From: Kiritimatiellales bacterium
GTDB lineage: Bacteria > Verrucomicrobiota > Kiritimatiellia > Kiritimatiellales > Pontiellaceae
Assembly: GCA_030625905.1 (NCBI GenBank)
Contig: DAOUQA010000120.1
Location: 1-6,343, forward strand
Length of the DNA stretch: 6,343 bases
Direction: 5' to 3'
The notes under the pieces are model-generated. The model was not told the origin of the DNA. It made no database searches and saw nothing but the letters and a program-made list of their open reading frames with translations. The first letter of the stretch is position 1; each line of letters begins with the position of its first letter. This document shows positions 1-4,490 of this stretch, one piece after another. Both the position numbers and the translations under genes were made by a program.

Positions 1-28
1 ATCTTGCGGTAAACAACTCTGATGAGCT

Positions 29-32
29 GGAG
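29..32 (+). promoter_or_regulatory. Ribosome binding site that favours the start at 40
   Basis: GGAG lies 7 nt before the ATG at 40, an ideal Shine-Dalgarno spacing. The in-frame ATG at 22 has no purine-rich element before it. However, that ATG overlaps a TGA at 20-22 (TGATG), so translational coupling from an upstream gene ending there cannot be excluded. Starting at 40 also gives a more typical signal peptide with a basic n-region (MKLKNNNRK). Confidence 0.6.
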
Positions 33-39
33 TCGGATC

Positions 40-1761
40 ATGAAATTGAAGAATAACAATAGAAAAACCGCCGCCGCGCCATGTGCGGTGGCTGTGTCCG
101 TTTTGGCGGCTTTGTTTCCCGTTGACTGCGCTTTGGCGAGAGGGGCCTCCATGCTGGATTTGCTGGATAGCCGTGCTGGCTTTGAAACGCAGCTGGAGTT
201 GATTGACCTTCGCCGGAACTCTTGGCTGGAAAAAGCAGAACAGTCTATTCCTGAACTTTTCCGCACGACAAAGGATCCGGTCGCTGTGGTTGAAGTAAAA
301 AAAGACGCAGCGGCCTTCCAGGGATGGGGCATCGGAAGTTCTTTTCCGGTAGCCTCCATCTACAATAAGCCCCTGCTTTCCGGCGAGGCCTTCATTCTGG
401 ATTTCGGGGAGCATCTGACCGGCTATTTTTCGTTTTCTTTGAGCTGTTTCGATATCCCCGTCGATGCGCCGGTGCGCTTAAAGTTTATTTTTGGCGAAAC
501 GGTGGCCGAAGTTGCGGAGCCGATTGATCTCTACTCGGGTTCGCTAACCCGTTCCTGGTTCCAGGATGAAACCGTGAATATCGACGATGTGCCGCAGACG
601 GTTCGCCTGCCGCGCCGCTATGCATTCCGCTATGTGAAGGTGACGGTGGTTTCGTGCAGTACGTACGGCAAGCCGGGCTTTGCCGGCTTCCAGGCCGAAG
701 CCGTTACCTCCGCCGACGAAAGCCGGCTTCTACCCTTCACTCCGGGCAGTCCCGCCGAAGAAGCGCTGGATCGCGTTTCGCTGTGCACGCTGCGCGATTG
801 CATGCAGACGGTTTTCGAGGATGGCCCCAAGCGCGATCGGCGGCTATGGCTCGGGGATTTGCGGCTACAGGCGTTGGCCAACTACGCAACGTTCCGCAAC
901 TACGATCTGGTCAAGAGATCGATCTACATCCTTGCGGGAGCCGCCACGAAAGAGGGGCTAGTGAGTACGTGTGCGATGGAACGACCGAAACCGGTGCGCG
1001 GGGCGAATTCCATTTTGGACTACACTGCGATTTTTGCGTCGGTTGTGCTTGAATATCTTGAGGCCAGCGGGGATCGGACAACTGCGGAAGACGTATGGCC
1101 GTTGGTTGCGAAACAGCTGGAGTTTACCCTCGGGACGGTAAATGAGGCGGGGGTGTTCATTCCTCCGGGAAACTGGTGGCTTTTCATCGATTGGAATCGG
1201 CAACTCGACAAGCAGGCACCGGAGCACGCCATCATTCTATTTGGACTCCGGGATACCTTGAAGCTAGCGCATAAACTCGGCAGACAGAACGAGGTCTCGT
1301 TCCTTCCCTCCATGATTTCGCGCATGGAGACGGCTGCGCAGGAATCCTTTTGGGATGAAACGCAAGGCCTATTTGTCAGCGGGCCCGATCGCCAGATCTC
1401 ATGGGCGTCGCAGGCGTGGATGGTGCTGGCGGGTGCCGCATCGCCGGAGCAGGGTCGGCAGGCGCTGTTGAGGGTCATGAAGGATGCGGCAGCGGAGAAA
1501 CCGGTTACGCCCTACATGCACCACTATATGGTCGAAGCATTGTTGTCGGTCGGTCTGAAGGACGAGGCAAGAAAGCTGCTGCATGGCTATTGGGGAGGAA
1601 TGATTGATCGGGGCGCGGACACATTCTGGGAGGTTTATGTGCCCGATGACGACGCGGCCTCGCCCTACGGAAATTATTTGATGAACAGCAGCTGCCATGC
1701 CTGGAGCTGCACGCCAACCTATTTTTTGCGGGTTCTGTTTCCCTCGTCATTAGGACAATAG
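40..1761 (+). CDS. Exported GH78-type alpha-L-rhamnosidase-like glycoside hydrolase
   Basis: Predicted to hydrolyse terminal alpha-L-rhamnosyl or related residues from glycans outside the cytoplasmic membrane. Read from ATG 40 (573 aa), a signal peptide with a basic n-region and hydrophobic core ends near ALA|RG (about residue 33). Residues 60-225 look like the beta-sandwich that precedes the barrel (LDFGEHLTGYF at 120-130, RRYAFRYVKV at 192-201). The rest looks like the (alpha/alpha)6 barrel. DGPKRDRRLWLGD puts acids at 261, 266 and 273, with the same spacing as the catalytic-site residues D567/E572/D579 of Bacillus RhaB as I recall them. The FIDW motif is at 382-385. TFWE gives E531 as candidate general base, and SSCHAWSCTP near the C-terminus is typical of the family. 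The protein is short for GH78, whose members often exceed 900 aa, and lacks the extra beta domains. An alternative start is ATG 22 (579 aa). The family is fairly sure; substrate and linkage are not. Confidence 0.8.
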   Translation: MKLKNNNRKTAAAPCAVAVSVLAALFPVDCALARGASMLDLLDSRAGFETQLELIDLRRNSWLEKAEQSIPELFRTTKDPVAVVEVKKDAAAFQGWGIGSSFPVASIYNKPLLSGEAFILDFGEHLTGYFSFSLSCFDIPVDAPVRLKFIFGETVAEVAEPIDLYSGSLTRSWFQDETVNIDDVPQTVRLPRRYAFRYVKVTVVSCSTYGKPGFAGFQAEAVTSADESRLLPFTPGSPAEEALDRVSLCTLRDCMQTVFEDGPKRDRRLWLGDLRLQALANYATFRNYDLVKRSIYILAGAATKEGLVSTCAMERPKPVRGANSILDYTAIFASVVLEYLEASGDRTTAEDVWPLVAKQLEFTLGTVNEAGVFIPPGNWWLFIDWNRQLDKQAPEHAIILFGLRDTLKLAHKLGRQNEVSFLPSMISRMETAAQESFWDETQGLFVSGPDRQISWASQAWMVLAGAASPEQGRQALLRVMKDAAAEKPVTPYMHHYMVEALLSVGLKDEARKLLHGYWGGMIDRGADTFWEVYVPDDDAASPYGNYLMNSSCHAWSCTPTYFLRVLFPSSLGQ

Positions 1762-1782
1762 ACTGGGATTGATAGGAAATTG

Positions 1783-1829
1783 CTTTTTAGGCGATTGGGG
1801 CACGCGCCCCGAAAGATCGTTTTAAAAAG
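1783..1829. repeat. Imperfect inverted repeat, possible weak terminator
   Basis: Nested complementary arms: CTTTTTA (1783-1789) with TAAAAAG (1823-1829), CGAT (1792-1795) with ATCG (1816-1819), and GGGGC (1797-1801) with GCCCC (1806-1810) around an ACGC loop. It starts 21 bp after the rhamnosidase stop, so it may end that transcript. A run of only four T (1820-1823) follows the core stem, at a distance of 9 nt, which is poor for a classical intrinsic terminator. The right arm coincides with the end of the leuS-like fragment, so it could also mark a rearrangement boundary. Confidence 0.35.
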
Positions 1830-1956
1830 TGACTTCCTTGTCCCAGTCGTACATGCGGCCCTAGGCGCGGAGCTGCTCCTTCATGGTGACACTGTTGGCG
1901 GCGTGGGCGATCCATCCGTCCGCAACCCTTTCGGATGCGCTTTCGACGGCATTCAT
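1822..1956 (-). pseudogene. Possible leucyl-tRNA synthetase (leuS) fragment with in-frame stop
   Basis: Reading leftwards from ATG at 1956-1954, the frame encodes 31 residues, a TAG at 1863-1861, 12 more residues and a TAA at 1824-1822. Across the TAG the reading MKEQLRA-stop-GRMYDWDKEVT resembles the LeuRS pattern 'N..MK.QL..LG..YDW.REV.T', which in real LeuRS follows the GLPAEN segment of the Rossmann catalytic domain. A preceding NAVE and a W at about the right distance add weak support, though two or three residues are inserted. Upstream and downstream the similarity stops, so only about 44 codons remain of a gene usually over 800 codons long. A GAGGGA sequence 7 nt before the ATG resembles a ribosome binding site, so a genuine 31-aa peptide is the alternative. 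The identification is by eye only. Confidence 0.4.
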
Positions 1957-2016
1957 GATAATCTCCCTCGAAAAGATGAAACCGCTGTGCGCGGAGAATC
2001 CGAGTATCGTTGCTTT

Positions 2017-2022
2017 TATAGT
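2017..2022 (+). promoter_or_regulatory. Candidate -10 element upstream of the discoidin gene
   Basis: TATAGT lies 70 bp before the ATG at 2093 and resembles a sigma-70 -10 box. No good -35 hexamer is visible at the usual 16-18 bp upstream (the position holds GAGAAT), so this is a weak proposal. It would give a leader of about 65 nt. Confidence 0.2.
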
Positions 2023-2081
2023 TGAACAAAATGGGTTGCTAGTGAAAACTGGCGGCTGAACGTGAACGAAACAGACCAAAC

Positions 2082-2085
2082 GGAG
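2082..2085 (+). promoter_or_regulatory. Ribosome binding site of the discoidin gene
   Basis: GGAG sits 7 nt before the ATG at 2093. This decides between the in-frame ATGs at 2093 and 2099 in favour of the first. Confidence 0.7.
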
Positions 2086-2092
2086 AATAATA

Positions 2093-2746
2093 ATGAAGAT
2101 GAATTTTAGAATCGCATCGACCCTCGCGCTCGCGGCACTTTTTGCAGGCTCCGCCCTTGCAGAGGAAATGGTTAAACTGGAACTCGAATTGCCCAAGCCG
2201 CTGTTTGCCGGCACACCTAAAAACGTGCAAAGCGCGAATCTGGAACGCAAGGTGGTCGTTCCTGAAATCATGGTTCCGAAAGGCACACTCAATATTGCGG
2301 CCGGCAAGGAAGTGACCGGTAGCGACGACTTTCCCGTGATTGGCGAGCTGGAATACATCACCGACGGCGACAAGGACGGCGCGGACGGCAGCTATGTCGA
2401 ACTCGGCCCGATGGTGCAGTGGGTGCAGATCGACCTCGGCGAAGCGAAGACCCTCTATGCCGTTGCAATCTGGCACTACCATGCCCAGGGACGCGCCTAT
2501 CGCGACGTGGTCGTGCAAGTGGCCGACGATGCCGACTTCACCGAAAACGTGCAAACCCTCTTCAACAACGACCACGACAACTCCGCCGGGCTGGGAATCG
2601 GCAAGGACAAGGAATACATCGAAACGAACAAGGGCAAGCTCATCAACACCAAGGGAGCAAAGGCGCAGTTCATCCGCCTCTCCTCCAACGGCAGCACCGG
2701 CTCCGACATGAACCACTATATCGAAGTCGAAGTGTTTGGGAAGTAA
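2093..2746 (+). CDS. Small secreted discoidin (F5/8 type C-like) domain protein
   Basis: A 217-aa exported protein, probably a carbohydrate- or surface-binding module without a catalytic domain. The signal peptide is clear: a basic start (MKMNFR), a hydrophobic core (residues 8-19) and an AxA cleavage site after A23. A short linker (24-64) rich in E, L, P and V follows. Residues 65-216 look like one galactose-binding beta-sandwich: a TLNIAAGKEV opening, ITDGDKDGADGSYVELG (89-105), the signature WVQIDLGEAKTLYAVAIWHY (110-129), a VQVADD strand and a closing FIRLSSNG...YIEVEVFG. The signature matches the usual 'qWvqiDLG...v..I.iw' pattern of F5/8 C domains. The start is supported by GGAG 7 nt upstream. 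It lies between a glycoside hydrolase and a membrane GT-C protein, which fits an envelope or periplasmic glycan-binding role. The ligand is unknown. Confidence 0.75.
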   Translation: MKMNFRIASTLALAALFAGSALAEEMVKLELELPKPLFAGTPKNVQSANLERKVVVPEIMVPKGTLNIAAGKEVTGSDDFPVIGELEYITDGDKDGADGSYVELGPMVQWVQIDLGEAKTLYAVAIWHYHAQGRAYRDVVVQVADDADFTENVQTLFNNDHDNSAGLGIGKDKEYIETNKGKLINTKGAKAQFIRLSSNGSTGSDMNHYIEVEVFGK

Positions 2747-2776
2747 GCCGGGATGCCTCCCAAGGGGATGCGGCTT
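2745..2776 (+). terminator. Hairpin at the end of the discoidin gene
   Basis: AAGCC (2745-2749) pairs with GGCTT (2772-2776). Inside it, after a 5-nt bulge, GCCTCCC pairs with GGGATGC with one mismatch around an AAG loop. It starts within the stop codon of the discoidin gene. No T-run follows (AATCCTGC), so it is at best a non-canonical terminator or a 3'-end stabilising stem. Confidence 0.35.
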
Positions 2777-2827
2777 AATCCTGCATGAGCAACAGCCAAT
2801 ACATCCGCATGAATCCATTGCCCCGCA

Positions 2828-2856
2828 TGGGGACTCGGCGGCACCTTGAGTCCCCA
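2828..2856. repeat. Perfect 9-bp stem-loop in the spacer before the GT-C gene
   Basis: TGGGGACTC (2828-2836) is perfectly complementary to GAGTCCCCA (2848-2856) around an 11-nt loop. A T-rich stretch (TTTTTT at 2884-2889) comes only about 28 nt later, so it is not a textbook terminator. It could be a transcription end, an mRNA processing element or one copy of a dispersed palindromic repeat. One copy cannot tell these apart. Apart from the two hairpins, I see no gene in the spacer from 2747 to 2925. Confidence 0.4.
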
Positions 2857-2912
2857 AGGTATTGCATGCCCTCGAAATTTAGGTTTTTTATTTCCAAATA
2901 TTGAAAATCAAC

Positions 2913-2918
2913 TATCCT
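2913..2918 (+). promoter_or_regulatory. Candidate -10 element immediately upstream of the GT-C gene
   Basis: TATCCT follows an AT-rich tract (about 2877-2915). If it is a -10 box, transcription would begin at about 2925, at or next to the GTG start at 2926, giving a leaderless or nearly leaderless mRNA. No clear -35 box is visible. Confidence 0.2.
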
Positions 2919-2925
2919 GTTCCCC

Positions 2926-4413
2926 GTGCAAAAATGGATGCCCATTTTTTTTCTACTGATCCTTGCTGTTGCGCTGGGATTGCGGTTGCCAAAGCTGGCG
3001 GATCGCCCGATGCACCACGACGAGGCGAACCAAGCCTACCGCTTCGGCACCTTGCTCGAAACCGGAACCTATGAATATGATTCCGGCGACCACCACGGCC
3101 CGACGCTCTACTACCTGACCCTCCCCATCGCCTGGCGGACCGGTGCGGAAAGCTTTGCCGAAACCACCGAAGTCACCTATCGCATCCTGCCCGTTCTCTT
3201 CGGCCTGCTACTGATTCTCTGCACGCCTCTGCTGCGCAGCGGGATCGGTTGCATCGCGGTGCTGGCCGCCGCGCTCTTCACCGCCATCTCCCCGGCCATG
3301 GCCTACTACAGCCGCTTCTATATCCAGGAAATGTCGCTGGTCTTCTTCACCTTCCTCACCCTCGCCACCGGATGGCACGCGTGGCGGAGCGGAGCGCGCA
3401 GCTGGGCGATCGGCTGCGGCCTTTCGGCCGGACTCATGTTTGCCACCAAGGAAACCGCCATCATCGCCTACGCCGCCATATTTGGCGCTGCCCTGCTTTG
3501 CGCAATCACGACCCGGAAACTCCCCCGATCCATTAAACCCCTTCTCATTGCGCTCGGATGCGCTATTGTCATGGCCTTCGTGCTCTTTTCCTCCTTCTTC
3601 ACGAACCTTGGCGGACCGCTCGAATCGATTATGGCCTTCAAGGGATACTTTGCGCGGGGTTCCGGCATCGACACCGACCATGTGCATCCGTGGTATTTCT
3701 ATCTCGGAATGTTAACCCGAACCGAGGGGTTGGTTTTCGGGATGGGTCTGGTCGGCATCCTTTCCATCCTTTGGAAAAAGATTCCGGCCAACTGCAACCT
3801 CGGGCTGGCGCGATTCCTGATGTTCTACACGCTGTTGCTCACGCTCGCCTATTCGGCCATTGCGTATAAAACCCCGTGGTGCATCCTCTCGTTCCTGCAC
3901 GGCTGGATTTTACTGGCAGCGCTTGGCGTGGCAGCGCTTTTCGGTGCGGCGCAACGAGGCTGGAAGCCTCGTCTACTTTTTGCCCTGCTGCTGATTCCCG
4001 CATTCGGAACCTACCGGCTTGCCCACCGCACGGTCTTCCGATTTGCGGCCGATCCGCGCAACCCGTATGCCTATGCCCACACCGCGCCGGACTTTATGAA
4101 CCTTGTGCGGCGCATCGGCGAGCTGGAAGCCGTCAGCCCCAAGGGGAAAGAATTGTATATCCAGGTCGTGGCCGATCCAAAAGAAACCTGGCCGCTCCCC
4201 TTCTACCTACGGGAATTTCCAAACGTTGGATACTGGACCAACGCCGAAACCGCACCGACGCAGCCCCTCCCCGACCTCATCATTTCCTCGCCAGATCTCG
4301 AAACCGACCCCAAGGGCTACCTGACCGAATACTACGGCCTACGCCCCGACACCCTGCTGGCCATCCACATCGATTCCAATCTCTGGAACACGTTCCTCGA
4401 AACGCGCAAATAG
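2926..4413 (+). CDS. TIGR03663-family multi-pass membrane protein, GT-C glycosyltransferase-like
   Basis: A 495-aa integral membrane protein resembling the PMT/ArnT-like GT-C superfamily, in which enzymes transfer sugars from lipid-linked donors on the outer face of the membrane. TIGR03663 is, as I recall, also named 'flippase activity-associated protein Agl23' in public annotation; its chemistry is not established. About 11 hydrophobic segments fill residues 5-362. The first outer loop carries MHHDEANQ with D32-E33, the usual GT-C acidic motif. The family-typical HHGPTLYYLTLP follows at 56-67, then YSRFYIQE (128-135), KET (175-177), HPWYFY (254-259) and YKTPWC (314-319). The hydrophilic C-terminal part (about 363-495) contains DPRNPYAYAHT and WPLPFYLR and has no recognised domain. 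GTG 2926 fits the family N-terminus (MQKWMP...). ATG 2938 is an alternative, and neither has a Shine-Dalgarno sequence. The family assignment is strong and the function inferred. Confidence 0.85.
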   Translation: MQKWMPIFFLLILAVALGLRLPKLADRPMHHDEANQAYRFGTLLETGTYEYDSGDHHGPTLYYLTLPIAWRTGAESFAETTEVTYRILPVLFGLLLILCTPLLRSGIGCIAVLAAALFTAISPAMAYYSRFYIQEMSLVFFTFLTLATGWHAWRSGARSWAIGCGLSAGLMFATKETAIIAYAAIFGAALLCAITTRKLPRSIKPLLIALGCAIVMAFVLFSSFFTNLGGPLESIMAFKGYFARGSGIDTDHVHPWYFYLGMLTRTEGLVFGMGLVGILSILWKKIPANCNLGLARFLMFYTLLLTLAYSAIAYKTPWCILSFLHGWILLAALGVAALFGAAQRGWKPRLLFALLLIPAFGTYRLAHRTVFRFAADPRNPYAYAHTAPDFMNLVRRIGELEAVSPKGKELYIQVVADPKETWPLPFYLREFPNVGYWTNAETAPTQPLPDLIISSPDLETDPKGYLTEYYGLRPDTLLAIHIDSNLWNTFLETRK

Positions 4414-4425
4414 GCTGGAGCAGCC
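4413..4425 (+). terminator. Small stem-loop at the end of the GT-C gene
   Basis: GGCTG (4413-4417) pairs with CAGCC (4421-4425) around a GAG loop, beginning at the last base of the TAG stop. It sits in the 77-bp gap between convergent genes, where a terminator is expected. No T-run follows, so support is weak. The gap also holds two near-identical 13-mers (4423-4435 and 4475-4487, one mismatch). Confidence 0.25.
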
Positions 4426-4490
4426 AAAGCATTCCCCCCAACTAAATAGATTCATCCAGCAAGATCGAACGATTGCCAAAGCAATCCATC

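Noticed and set aside
1..39. Possible end of an upstream gene (TAA at 10-12 or TGA at 20-22)
   Set aside because: Only 3-6 codons would be visible before either stop, too few to support a coding call.
1780..2025. An 81-codon plus-strand frame in the spacer between the rhamnosidase and discoidin genes
   Set aside because: No ribosome binding site or recognisable domain. It lies antisense to the leuS-like reading, which explains its openness better.
2039..2857. A 272-codon open frame antisense to the whole discoidin gene
   Set aside because: It is longer than the sense gene, but its translation is compositionally odd (Cys-rich start, runs of Val and Gly, many His) with no signal peptide or domain. 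The sense frame has a signal peptide, a Shine-Dalgarno sequence and a recognisable domain. It is an antisense shadow of codon bias.
2775..2867. A 30-aa minus-strand micro-ORF (MQYLGDSRCRR...) in the spacer before the GT-C gene
   Set aside because: The only purine-rich stretch ends 1 nt before the ATG, too close to act as a ribosome binding site, and the ORF spans a hairpin; no recognisable homology.
3876..4445. A 189-codon frame overlapping the GT-C gene on the same strand
   Set aside because: Arg/Pro/His-rich translation without hydrophobic pattern or motifs; the overlapping frame carries the conserved TIGR03663 motifs. Similar shadows at 3208-3687 (-), 1020-1478 (-) and 5480-5947 (-) were rejected for the same reason.
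4423..4487. Two 13-mers (GCCAAAGCATTCC and GCCAAAGCAATCC) 52 bp apart in the convergent spacer
   Set aside because: Only two short imperfect copies with no regular spacing or further units; not enough to call a repeat array or attachment sites.
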